In this document: in pieces, positions 24,464-31,589 of the stretch
How the letters are laid out: each line of letters starts with the position of its first letter
Numbering within the stretch: position 1 is the first letter of the stretch
Origin: Parcubacteria group bacterium CG10_big_fil_rev_8_21_14_0_10_36_14
GTDB lineage: Bacteria; Patescibacteriota; Patescibacteriia; GCA-002772895
Assembly (NCBI GenBank): GCA_002772895.1
Contig: PFCS01000040.1
Location: forward strand, 1 to 40,771
Direction of reading: 5' to 3'
Length of the DNA: 40,771 nucleotides
Notes under the pieces: model-generated
What the model was told of the DNA's origin: nothing
The model's database searches: none
The model's input: the letters and a program-made list of their open reading frames with translations, nothing else
Position numbers and translations under genes: made by a program

Positions 24464-24491
24464 TAATTTATATATCTAACCGCTAATTGCT

Positions 24492-24875
24492 ATGAATATA
24501 ATATCTATAGACTACGGCACAAAAAATATTGGGCTTGCGATGAATAATGATACTGAGATAGCTTTTCCGTTGAAAAGTATTATTAATAATGAAAAGGCGA
24601 TAGAAGAGATAAAGGATGTATATGATGAGGAGATGGCGGGTAAAATTATTATAGGAATGCCAACAAAAATGAATAGGACTGCCGGTGCGCTTGCAGAAGA
24701 AATAAAAGCATTTGCAGAAAAATTAAAAGAAGCCGGATTGCAGATTGAATTTGAAGATGAGCTTCTTTCATCAGAAATGACAAAAAAAATGATGGAAGGC
24801 TATAAAGGCAAATACGATAAAGATGCGGTAGAGGCGGCAGTTATACTACAAACATATCTTGAGCGGAATATTTAA
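24492..24875 (+). CDS. ruvX: Holliday junction resolvase-like RuvX (YqgF)
   Basis: 127-residue YqgF/RuvX family protein with an RNase H fold; implicated in 16S rRNA 5'-end processing and Holliday junction resolution. The catalytic Asp is D7 in IDYGTKNIGLA, followed by IIGMP, a Glu in EFEDELLSS and an Asp in KDAVEAAVILQTYL. The usual length is 135-140, so this is a compact version. Preceded by the CTAACCGCTAATTG spacer motif; 28 bases after map. Confidence 0.93.
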   Translation: MNIISIDYGTKNIGLAMNNDTEIAFPLKSIINNEKAIEEIKDVYDEEMAGKIIIGMPTKMNRTAGALAEEIKAFAEKLKEAGLQIEFEDELLSSEMTKKMMEGYKGKYDKDAVEAAVILQTYLERNI

Positions 24876-24896
24876 TAGTATCAAATATTTATTTTT

Positions 24897-25628
24897 ATGT
24901 TCTCAATGATAAAGACCTCCGGATTTGTTATCAAGAAATATGATTTCCGGGAGTATGATAGGATTTATACCGTTTATACTGAGGAACTGGGGAAAGTTCC
25001 TATTTTTGTGAGAAGCGCGCGAAAGATAAAAAGTAAGCTTGCCCCAGGGCTTGAAAATTTTAATGAAGTCCGTCTTAATTTTATAAAAGGAAGGATTTTT
25101 AATCATTTGGCCGGTTGGAGCACAACTGTGGCAAACAGCAAGATATTGCGTGAAACAGAAAAAATAGAAGCAACTTATGATTGTTTATATCTTTTGGATA
25201 GACTAATAAAAGAAGAAGAGCCGGACAAGAATATTTTTGGATTATTGAAAGAAGTAATAAACGCAATAAATACTCCATTTTTTCTCCCCCTTTCCAAGGG
25301 GGAGTTAGAGGGGGTTCTGCAAAAAATAAAAGTATATTTTTTTTGGAGATTGGTTGATTCATTGGGCTACCGACCCCAGCTTGACTCTTGCGCATTTTGT
25401 GGTAATCTAATTAAAGAGGAGAGTAGGGAATTGCGGTTCAATATAACAGATAATATAATAATATGTAGGCAATGCGCCGGTGACGGTATGGCTATAGGAG
25501 AGCAAACCCTTCAGACATTAAAACAGATTTTCCAATTTTCGCTAAATAGTTTTTTAAACTTGGAATTAGACGAACAGCTTATTTCCATTACAAATAAATC
25601 AAAACAAATAAAATTAAGTGAATTATAA
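24897..25628 (+). CDS. recO: DNA repair protein RecO with an in-frame repeat insertion
   Basis: 243-residue RecO, which anneals ssDNA and loads RecA with RecR. The N-terminal OB fold begins [36 protein letters not shown]; a zinc ribbon is formed by C165/C168 and C190/C193 (CAFCGN...CRQCAG). Residues about 126-141 ([16 protein letters not shown]) are encoded by a GC-rich palindromic element that looks like a dispersed repeat, read through in frame. Start at 24897; a second Met three codons later is possible. aspS starts 4 bases after the stop. Confidence 0.9.
   Translation: MFSMIKTSGFVIKKYDFREYDRIYTVYTEELGKVPIFVRSARKIKSKLAPGLENFNEVRLNFIKGRIFNHLAGWSTTVANSKILRETEKIEATYDCLYLLDRLIKEEEPDKNIFGLLKEVINAINTPFFLPLSKGELEGVLQKIKVYFFWRLVDSLGYRPQLDSCAFCGNLIKEESRELRFNITDNIIICRQCAGDGMAIGEQTLQTLKQIFQFSLNSFLNLELDEQLISITNKSKQIKLSEL
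25284..25315. repeat. Palindromic CCCCCTT repeat inserted in recO
   Basis: CTCCCCCTT (25284-25292) pairs perfectly with AAGGGGGAG (25296-25304) across a 3-nt loop, followed by TTAGAGGGGGT. This resembles a C/G-rich palindromic repeat that is common in many bacterial genomes; a degenerate relative lies at 31497-31526. Confidence 0.7.
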
Positions 25629-25632
25629 ATTT

Positions 25633-27018
25633 ATGCAAGATAGAATTTTTAATACCGACGCAGTAGGAAAAGTCGGCGCATCTGTTACTCTTTCCGGCTG
25701 GGTTCATGCCCGCCGTGATATGGGAAAAATTATTTTTATAGACCTTCGCGATAAAACCGGTTTAATGCAGGTTGTTTTTGCCGATCCAAAGCTTGTTAAG
25801 CAGGCTGATGAGCTTCGTCCCGAGTTTGTTGTAAAAATTGTAGGTATGGTAAAAAGTAGAGGGGAAAAATATTTTAATAAAAAGCTTGCTACCGGCGAAG
25901 TGGAAATAGAAGCCACGGAATTAGAGATTTTGAACGAAGCCAAAACTCCGCCATTCGAAATTGATAAAGACACAACCCCTGTAAACGAAGAAACTCGTCT
26001 GAAATATAGATATTTGGATTTGCGAAGCGAAAGAATGCACAAAAATATGGAACTTCGCCATAGAGTAATAAATTTTTTAAGAAATTATTTGGATAAAGAA
26101 GGATTTTGTGAAATAGAAACACCAAGTCTCACAAAAGGAACGCCGGAAGGCGCGCGTGAATTTATCGTTCCGTCACGTCTTCATCCGGAAAATTTTTATG
26201 TTCTTCCGCAGTCGCCTCAACAATTTAAACAACTCTTGATGGTTGCCGGTATGGAAAGATATTATCAAATAGCAAGGTGCTTTCGTGATGAAGACCAGCG
26301 TGGCGATCGCCAGCCGGAATTTACTCAGTTGGATATGGAGATGTCTTTTATAGAGCAAGAAGACATTTTATCATTGATAGAAACAATGACAATAAAAATG
26401 ATACAAGAATTGTTTCCGGAAAAAAAGATATCCAGCAACCCTTTCCCGCGTCTTACCTATGCGGAAGCAATGCAAAAATACAATAGCGACAAACCGGACT
26501 TGCGCCAAGACAAAAACGATAAAGACGAACTGGCTTTTTGCTGGGTAGTTGATTTTCCGATGTTTGAAATGGGCGAATCGGACGGAAAGATGGGAGCGAT
26601 GCACCATCCATTCACTTCACCAAAAGAAGAAGATGCCGAGCTATTGGATGCCAGTCCGCTCAAAGTCCGCGCCAATGCTTATGATTTGGTATTAAACGGA
26701 TATGAAGTTGGTGGCGGAAGTATCAGAATCCATAAGCGTGATTTGCAAAATAAAATTTTTGAAATTTTGGGACTTTCCAAAGAAGAGATTGAAGCGAAGT
26801 TTAGTCACATGCTAGAAGCTTTTGAATATGGTGCGCCTCCTCATGGCGGAATTGCTTGGGGACTTGATAGGTTTATTATGTTAATGGCAGGCGAACCGAA
26901 CATTCGCGAAGTAATGGCCTTTCCAAAGACAGGAGACGCTAGGGACCCTTTGATGGGAGCACCATCGCCACTTCCGGAAAAATCTTTGCGCGAAGTGCAT
27001 ATAAAAACAGTAGAATAA
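25633..27018 (+). CDS. aspS: Aspartyl-tRNA synthetase lacking the bacterial GAD insertion
   Basis: 461-residue class IIb synthetase that charges tRNA-Asp (possibly tRNA-Asn too). N-terminal OB fold: [32 protein letters not shown]. Motif 2 lies in [23 protein letters not shown], motif 3 in [15 protein letters not shown]. Typical bacterial AspRS has about 590 residues because a GAD domain of roughly 120-130 residues sits between YNSDKPDLR and the WVVDFPMFE strand; here only about 10 residues ([10 protein letters not shown]) join them. The bacterial C-terminal extension [15 protein letters not shown] is kept. Starts at ATG 25633; the GTG upstream is in recO. Confidence 0.95.
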   Translation: MQDRIFNTDAVGKVGASVTLSGWVHARRDMGKIIFIDLRDKTGLMQVVFADPKLVKQADELRPEFVVKIVGMVKSRGEKYFNKKLATGEVEIEATELEILNEAKTPPFEIDKDTTPVNEETRLKYRYLDLRSERMHKNMELRHRVINFLRNYLDKEGFCEIETPSLTKGTPEGAREFIVPSRLHPENFYVLPQSPQQFKQLLMVAGMERYYQIARCFRDEDQRGDRQPEFTQLDMEMSFIEQEDILSLIETMTIKMIQELFPEKKISSNPFPRLTYAEAMQKYNSDKPDLRQDKNDKDELAFCWVVDFPMFEMGESDGKMGAMHHPFTSPKEEDAELLDASPLKVRANAYDLVLNGYEVGGGSIRIHKRDLQNKIFEILGLSKEEIEAKFSHMLEAFEYGAPPHGGIAWGLDRFIMLMAGEPNIREVMAFPKTGDARDPLMGAPSPLPEKSLREVHIKTVE

Positions 27019-27024
27019 TATCGA

Positions 27025-27050
27025 GGCGGCCGTTAGGCCGCCTTTTGTTT
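27025..27050 (+). terminator. Terminator after aspS
   Basis: GGCGGCC (27025-27031), GTTA loop, GGCCGCC (27036-27042), then TTTTGTTT. Confidence 0.93.
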
Positions 27051-27101
27051 ATCATTGATTTTTTGAGAAAACTATGATAGTGTCAAATAAGAAGAGAGTA
27101 G

Positions 27102-27557
27102 ATGAAAATATTCGCAGGCGGTTTATTCGGTAAAATTGGAACATTGTTATTGAGCTTACTAGCTTTTATCTGGACAATGCCTAATACGCTGATTGGATTA
27201 TTTGTTGGGATTGTTTTAACTTTTGCCTGGCCAAAATGGAAGTATGGGATGCTTATTTTTTCTTCCGGAAAAGGGATAAGCAATACTGTCCGGAAATTTG
27301 GCACCCATGCCATAACATACGGATATGCGGTTATTTTTTGGGAGCCACAATTCGCAGAAGATAGACGCTATTTAGCACATGAAGCGCACCATGTAAAACA
27401 ATACAAAATGTTGGGCCCATTGTTCCTTCCAGTTTACGCATTTTTTTTGATATTGTCCAAAGGAAGCCAGGGTCCGTGCCATTTATTAGAAAAAACAGCA
27501 TACAAAAAAATGGAGGAGCACAATTTGATAAAATCGGCGGAAGATGATATAAATTAA
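27102..27557 (+). CDS. Membrane-anchored putative zinc peptidase (HExxH)
   Basis: 151 residues with two N-terminal membrane segments (about 12-43) and a C-terminal part containing LAHEAHHVKQYKMLGPLFLP. H93-E94-A-H-H97 fits HExxH, the zinc motif of metallopeptidases, and the downstream Gln-Tyr and aromatic residues recall small HE..H..Q membrane proteins of unknown role. A third ligand is not obvious, so activity is not assured. Its start lacks a strong SD (GAGAG only). It stands between the aspS terminator and a small SD-led gene 14 bases downstream. Confidence 0.65.
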   Translation: MKIFAGGLFGKIGTLLLSLLAFIWTMPNTLIGLFVGIVLTFAWPKWKYGMLIFSSGKGISNTVRKFGTHAITYGYAVIFWEPQFAEDRRYLAHEAHHVKQYKMLGPLFLPVYAFFLILSKGSQGPCHLLEKTAYKKMEEHNLIKSAEDDIN

Positions 27558-27571
27558 GCAAGGAGGGCAAG

Positions 27572-27742
27572 ATGGAAAAGTCAAAGTTTGACGATTGGTA
27601 CGAACATTCTCGGTATAAGAAGGCTGAGGATCCTTTTGAAAAAAATGCAGGCAGATATTTGAAGCTCGTGCTTCTTATCATTCTTCTTCTTGGAGCAACT
27701 TTTGCAATGCTTTATGGATTAAGTGTCGCATTTGGTCATTAA
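27572..27742 (+). CDS. Small tail-anchored membrane protein, unknown
   Basis: 56 residues, not recognised. The first 30 are polar and charged (MEKSKFDDWYEHSRYKKAED...), and a single hydrophobic helix (LKLVLLIILLLGATFAMLYG) lies at about 30-49, close to the C-terminus, so it may be a tail-anchored protein. Support: a strong SD (AAGGAGGG) before the ATG, an ORF of clean length, and a terminator 9 bases after the stop. It probably shares a transcript with the HExxH protein. Confidence 0.72.
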   Translation: MEKSKFDDWYEHSRYKKAEDPFEKNAGRYLKLVLLIILLLGATFAMLYGLSVAFGH

Positions 27743-27751
27743 TACATTTTG

Positions 27752-27775
27752 GGAGTCACCTCGACTCCTTTTTTT
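27752..27775 (+). terminator. Terminator after the 56-aa gene
   Basis: GGAGTC (27752-27757), loop ACCTC, GACTCC (27763-27768), T7. Confidence 0.92.
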
Positions 27776-27795
27776 AATTTCGTTTTTCAGCGGAG

Positions 27796-27824
27796 TTGAA
27801 AAAATAGTCATTTTGTGGTATATT
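27796..27824 (+). promoter_or_regulatory. Promoter predicting a leaderless mRNA
   Basis: TTGAAA (27796-27801), 17 bp, TGG-TATATT (27819-27824). The ATG at 27831 is 6 bases after the -10 box, so transcription should start at or next to it. Confidence 0.65.
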
Positions 27825-27830
27825 AAGCTT

Positions 27831-28643
27831 ATGAAAAAAATATTAGCTTGGGTAAAAATCGTATTTTCAATTATAATAGGCGCTATTTTGGGAGCCGGGA
27901 TTTTTAGTTTTGTTGTTGCAAAGACATTATATTTTCCAAATATTAAAAATGTTGCTGCTGATGGGGCAACAGGATTATTTTTTAGTGCCTATCAATATAA
28001 TCCATGGCTTTGGAATAAAGAGAAAATAACAATTATAAATATTGAAGACCGCAAAAATGATGCGCCATATGTTCAATACAAATTAAAAGGCGATGTAGGT
28101 AGTATCCGCCTTATTCATAGCGGAGAAGATTTTGCTCTAATTGCTTATAGTGATCCAAATTTTTCTTCTATGGAAAGCGGATATATCGTTCACCGTTCGC
28201 CAAAATCAGAAAGTGAAAACACAATAGATGAAATACATATTGGTGGAAACATTATTGCCGTTGCACCTGATGAAAGCGGATATTTTTATCAATCGCAAGG
28301 AAAAATATTTAAAAGAAGTTGGGACGGCGAAACGCTTTTAGAAGTAGATCTTGGTATGGAGCTTGAGCCTATTGTTCATTTTCAGCTAATAGGAATGTGG
28401 ACAGGGATGGAAAACAATCCTGTATTATTTTTTAGCAATAACACAAAAATGGCTTTTTATGGGACACCATTGAGAGAACGAGATGGGTTTTTATTTATCT
28501 GGGATTTGGAAAAAAATAAGATTGAAAAGATTTCTACTCAAGAAAAGTTTCCTGGCTATGGGAATGGCATAAGCGTTAAAGATGATAAATTATATTTAGA
28601 AAGAGATAGCGTAGTGTCTAAAAAAGTTTTAGTCGCGGAATAA
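27831..28643 (+). CDS. Membrane-anchored extracytoplasmic protein, unknown
   Basis: 270 residues, family not recognised. One N-terminal membrane segment (about 6-30, VKIVFSIIIGAILGAGIFSFVVA) is followed by a beta-rich domain with repeated short strands and turns (IRLIHSGEDFALIAYSD, NIIAVAPDESGYFYQSQGKIFKRSWDGETLLEVDLG, GFLFIWDLEKNKIEKIS) that recalls a partial beta-propeller. It is probably exposed outside the membrane. The start at 27831 is set by the promoter; longer frames would read through the terminator. The DUF2914 gene starts 3 bases after its stop, so the two form an operon. Confidence 0.78.
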   Translation: MKKILAWVKIVFSIIIGAILGAGIFSFVVAKTLYFPNIKNVAADGATGLFFSAYQYNPWLWNKEKITIINIEDRKNDAPYVQYKLKGDVGSIRLIHSGEDFALIAYSDPNFSSMESGYIVHRSPKSESENTIDEIHIGGNIIAVAPDESGYFYQSQGKIFKRSWDGETLLEVDLGMELEPIVHFQLIGMWTGMENNPVLFFSNNTKMAFYGTPLRERDGFLFIWDLEKNKIEKISTQEKFPGYGNGISVKDDKLYLERDSVVSKKVLVAE

Positions 28644-28646
28644 ATT

Positions 28647-29735
28647 ATGGTCAAAAAACTATACACTAAAATTAAATTATTTTACGAAAAATACGAACGT
28701 CTGCTTTTGCCTGGGACTTTAGTTTTTGGTGTGATTGTTGATTTTATCACCTTCAAAAGTATTCAGATAAACTATGCTTTTATAATTTTAGGTTTGCATA
28801 TTCTGTTTGTCGGCGCAATAATCGCTTTTCTAAACTTTTACGATGCCGGACTTATAAGCAACAAAAATCGCGTGCTAAAATATTTTCGTCTTCTTTGTCC
28901 TTTGGGAATCCAGTTTTCATTTGGTGCGCTTCTTTCGGCTTGTTTTATTTTTTATTTTTTTAGCGGTTCGCTTTATGTTAGCTGGCCGTTTATTTTATTG
29001 ATTGTTATTTTGATGATTAGCAACGAAGTATCCCGCGAATATTATTTACGCGCGCGAGTGCAGATAAGTATTTATTTTTTTCTATTGTTTTCTGTTTTTG
29101 CTATTATCCTGCCTTTTGTTTTAGAAAAATTGGGAGCATGGATTTTTCTCTCAGCCGGCGCGCTTTCACTCCTTGTTATTTTTTTATACATTACTTTTTT
29201 ATCCCGTTATATAAAGTCAGAGAAAATCACAATAAAGCGTTTTGCGGTGCCGGTCATAATTATTTTTATTTTTATCAATGCTTTATATTTTTTTAATGTT
29301 ATCCCGCCTATGCCGCTTTCATTAAAAGATTCTGTTATTGGACACTCAATAAGTAGGTCAGATGGCGAATATACTATAGCGATAGAACCAGAATCATTTT
29401 TAGAAAGTATTTTGCCGGGACAAACTATTCATAAAGTTTCTGGAGAGGCGGTCGTGGTTTATACCGCAATATTTGCGCCGGGTAATCTGGCGACAGATAT
29501 TGTCCATCATTGGCAATATAAAGAAAATGGCAAATGGGTATCAATGGGCAGGTTTTCGTATAGTATTGCCGGTGGAAGAGCCGAGGGGTATCGCGGTTAT
29601 TCTATAAAAAATGACGTGCCAGTTGGTAAATGGCGGGTGGACGTGGAAACAGCGCGCGGACAGGTGCTGGGACGCGTTCAGTTTGATGTTGTGGAGGCCA
29701 ATTTTGCGCCCCTGCTGGTTGAAATAGTAGAATGA
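28647..29735 (+). CDS. Multi-pass membrane protein with C-terminal DUF2914-like domain
   Basis: 362 residues. The N-terminal two-thirds carries about six membrane helices between residues 17 and 220. The C-terminal domain (about 260-355) has the pattern of DUF2914: VHHWQYKENGKWVSMGRFSYSIAG, YRGYSIKNDVPVGKWRVDVETARGQVLGRVQFDVV. That domain occurs in exported or membrane proteins and its biochemical role is not known. It is translationally close to the upstream anchored protein (3-base gap) with no SD. A weak hairpin follows; TGA is the stop. Confidence 0.78.
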   Translation: MVKKLYTKIKLFYEKYERLLLPGTLVFGVIVDFITFKSIQINYAFIILGLHILFVGAIIAFLNFYDAGLISNKNRVLKYFRLLCPLGIQFSFGALLSACFIFYFFSGSLYVSWPFILLIVILMISNEVSREYYLRARVQISIYFFLLFSVFAIILPFVLEKLGAWIFLSAGALSLLVIFLYITFLSRYIKSEKITIKRFAVPVIIIFIFINALYFFNVIPPMPLSLKDSVIGHSISRSDGEYTIAIEPESFLESILPGQTIHKVSGEAVVVYTAIFAPGNLATDIVHHWQYKENGKWVSMGRFSYSIAGGRAEGYRGYSIKNDVPVGKWRVDVETARGQVLGRVQFDVVEANFAPLLVEIVE

Positions 29736-29874
29736 TACTATCTCACATAACTTACGATTTAGAGTGGCTAATAGGTCGTTTTTAATTTTTGGAGGAGGTT
29801 TTTACTATTTACGGCAATACCATTATATGGTAGAGTATTGATGTTCATTGAAGCAAGGAGAAAGGGGAGTAAAA
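29736..29874 (+). other. Spacer with an orphan SD
   Basis: It contains GGAGGAGG (29791-29798) with no start codon at a useful distance, TTTACT and TTTACG -35-like boxes, and a small palindrome TACCATTATATGGTA (29818-29832). It probably holds the promoter of the next gene, but I cannot fix one. Confidence 0.35.
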
Positions 29875-30138
29875 ATGAAAAAGGTCATTGGAGTTCTTAT
29901 GCTTTTGTCTTTTTTCGGAGCCGCGACGTTCGGATTTTTGACTTCTGGTGGAGATATTGATGCGCCCTATCAATATCTGCCTTTTGTCCCCAATTTTTTT
30001 GTGCGAATGCCTTGCATTATTATTTTAATCACGGCGCTTACAGGAGGTTTGGTAGGATTTGTAGTGTTAGCTTTTCATTTAATCACGTCAGAAGAAAGCA
30101 AAAAGACAGAAGGCCACTCAACGGAAGAAAAGGACTAG
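29875..30138 (+). CDS. Small two-TM membrane protein, unknown
   Basis: 87 residues, not recognised. TM1 covers about 4-22 (VIGVLMLLSFFGAATFGFL), TM2 about 45-69 (IIILITALTGGLVGFVVLAFHLI), and a charged tail TSEESKKTEGHSTEEKD ends the protein. The linker contains a DIDAPYQYLPFVPNFF stretch. The SD is AGGGGAG (29863-29869); an in-frame ATG at 29848 lies upstream of that SD. Own terminator 16 bases after the stop. Confidence 0.7.
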   Translation: MKKVIGVLMLLSFFGAATFGFLTSGGDIDAPYQYLPFVPNFFVRMPCIIILITALTGGLVGFVVLAFHLITSEESKKTEGHSTEEKD

Positions 30139-30153
30139 CCGTCCTAGTTATTG

Positions 30154-30180
30154 TCGCCAACTACAGTTGGCGATTTTTTT
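30154..30180 (+). terminator. Terminator after the two-TM protein gene
   Basis: TCGCCAAC (30154-30161) with GTTGGCGA (30166-30173), a 4-nt loop, T7. Confidence 0.93.
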
Positions 30181-30254
30181 ATTTTCACTCTGCCATTTCA
30201 AGTTCTTTTTTCGTTTTAAGCGAAGTGAAGAGTTTTGGCGCCAAAGGTGTCAAC

Positions 30255-30282
30255 TTGACTTTTGTCTAAAAATATGTAAGAA
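30255..30282 (+). promoter_or_regulatory. Promoter of the GNAT-like gene
   Basis: TTGACT (30255-30260), 16 bp, TAAGAA(T) (30277-30282) with TATG upstream. The SD AAGGAG (30291-30296) follows. Confidence 0.5.
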
Positions 30283-30302
30283 TATGAAAAAAGGAGATGC
30301 AA

Positions 30303-30785
30303 ATGACGATTGTCGTTAGGCCATTTAACAAGTGGAATAAAAAAATACAAAGACGACTTTTAAACGCTACTTTTGATGACGGCTTTATGAGGAGAAAAGT
30401 ACGTATAAATCCCGCTGTACGAACATTTGTTGCTTTTAATAAGCATCAAATTATGGGCTGGGCGTTGGTCTTTCGGCTAGGTCACAAAAAATGGTTTAAT
30501 GTTTTTGTAAACGAAAGATACAAAAGGCAGGGCGTTGCTTCTCGTTTAATTTGTCAGGCAATAAAAAGAGAGAATAAACTTGATTTGGTTATTTGGGATG
30601 ATATAACGAAAAATTTTTATACACAAATCAAGAAGCAATATCCTAATCATATTGTTCTTCGCGACTGGGAAAAGTGGTGCGAAAAAATAGCAAAGTATAT
30701 TGTGGGGGAATATGCAAAGCAGACTTCTTATGTAGATATAATGCTTTATTTGTTGAAGCGCGAGATTTTTTCTCGCGTTTTTTAA
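30303..30785 (+). CDS. GNAT-fold N-acetyltransferase-like protein
   Basis: 160 residues. The centre fits a GNAT acetyl-CoA site: IMGWALVFRLGHKKWFNVFVNERYKRQGVASRLICQAIK, with RQGVAS as the Q/RxxGxG/A pyrophosphate loop after a beta-bulge strand. The substrate is unknown, and the N- and C-terminal parts are atypical. The SD AAGGAG places the start at 30303; an ATG six bases earlier touches the SD. The last codons (KREIFSRVF) are themselves the stem of the intrinsic terminator, so the protein end and terminator are the same DNA. Confidence 0.72.
   Translation: MTIVVRPFNKWNKKIQRRLLNATFDDGFMRRKVRINPAVRTFVAFNKHQIMGWALVFRLGHKKWFNVFVNERYKRQGVASRLICQAIKRENKLDLVIWDDITKNFYTQIKKQYPNHIVLRDWEKWCEKIAKYIVGEYAKQTSYVDIMLYLLKREIFSRVF
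30759..30783 (+). terminator. Terminator inside the end of the GNAT-like gene
   Basis: CGCGAGA (30759-30765), T5 loop, TCTCGCG (30771-30777), T6. The stop codon (30783-30785) lies in the T tract. Confidence 0.9.
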
Positions 30786-31240
30786 TTTTTATAAAATGTA
30801 ATTCCTACCAAATTGGGGGATGGGTTATGCGGTGGAGGTGTGTTATAATAAAAAAATAAAATTAATTTTGATGGACATACATATGTATGTCCCTTGCTTC
30901 TATCTTTCCCCTTCGGAGAAGAGGGAGTGAGGAAACAGAAGAATATTTTAAAAAACATTTACTGGAAATAAAATAATTAATATGGATTAAATTTTTTCAT
31001 ATCGTGAGATGTGTGAAAAAGAAAATGTGCAGACCTTACAAAGATGTATATTTACAAAGGCGTGCTTTGCAGACGGGGACATTGTAAATCTCGATGAACA
31101 TAACATATGTATGTTCATTTTATTTTGGATTGATGTGAGATTGCCACGCCGCGCGTACACGCACGCCCTACCACCCGGCAGGCAGGCTCGCAATGACGGA
31201 GAAAAAATGATATTATAAAAATATAATTAATTTTTTTAAT
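30786..31240. repeat. 455-base non-coding mosaic of palindromic repeats
   Basis: No credible gene. In order: an extended -10-like TGT-TATAAT (30841-30849); a perfect 20-bp palindrome with half-site GGACATACAT (30873-30892); a CCCCTTCGGAGAAGAGGG hairpin (30908-30925); a second palindrome with half-site ATGAACAT and core ACATATGT (31094-31118), related to the first; and an element starting GAGATTGCCACGC (31137) and ending CTCGCAATGACGG (31187-31199), which resembles a dispersed palindromic repeat found in many bacterial genomes. An open frame at 31009-31218 runs through the last elements and is not considered a gene. Confidence 0.7.
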
Positions 31241-31495
31241 ATGGCGACATCAACAAAATCGGGGAGTGGGCTTGTGCGGATAATGATTATTTTAATTTTT
31301 TGTATATTGGTTGGATTTTTTATTTATGAGGGAGTGTCTCTTATATATTCCGGCGTGCAAGGGAAGTGGGAAGTTATTTTAGAATTCCAAGGCCTGAAGC
31401 TTTATATTACCAGTATCATCCCCGGGCTTTCTGTGGTATTTTTCGGTGTGGCAGTAATTATTTGGGGTCTTCCAAAAGCTATAAAAAATCTCTAA
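31241..31495 (+). CDS. Small two-TM membrane protein, unknown
   Basis: 84 residues, not recognised. TM1 about 12-34 (VRIMIILIFCILVGFFIYEGVSL), TM2 about 54-75 (LYITSIIPGLSVVFFGVAVIIWG). The charged N-terminus is short, and the two helices are joined by a loop with KWEVILEFQG. No SD (TTTTTTTAAT before the ATG) and no clear promoter. Its regular hydrophobic pattern supports a real gene. A CCCCCTTT-type repeat follows the stop directly. Confidence 0.62.
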   Translation: MATSTKSGSGLVRIMIILIFCILVGFFIYEGVSLIYSGVQGKWEVILEFQGLKLYITSIIPGLSVVFFGVAVIIWGLPKAIKNL

Positions 31496-31496
31496 C

Positions 31497-31526
31497 CCCC
31501 TTTAGCCCCCTTACACTAAAGGAGAG
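31497..31526. repeat. Degenerate CCCCCTTT-type repeat
   Basis: CCCCCTTTAGCCCCCTTACACTAAAGG motif family directly after the stop of the two-TM gene. It has the same character as the palindromic element inside recO. Confidence 0.55.
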
Positions 31527-31561
31527 AATGGGTACGGAGCTCTACTGCATGAATGAATTAA

Positions 31562-31585
31562 AAAAACTCTCGGGTGAGAGTTTTT
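31562..31585. terminator. Bidirectional terminator between convergent genes
   Basis: AAAAACTCTC (31562-31571), GGGT loop, GAGAGTTTTT (31576-31585). A tracts and T tracts on both sides let it serve the + strand gene and the M16 gene on the minus strand. Confidence 0.9.
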
Positions 31586-31589
31586 GCTT

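Noticed and set aside
18348-24491. CRISPR-like array made of the spacer motifs
   Set aside because: Motif copies are degenerate, lie kilobases apart between ribosomal genes, lack regular repeat-spacer layout, and no cas gene is present.
27102-27557. Calling the HExxH membrane protein an active M48 or HtpX protease
   Set aside because: Only the HEAHH motif fits; the third zinc ligand and family length are missing, so it is kept as a putative metallopeptidase.
31009-31218. Plus-strand ORF of 69 codons in the palindrome mosaic
   Set aside because: It runs through the second palindrome and the GAGATTGCC-type repeat and has no SD; its C-terminal half is repeat-encoded.
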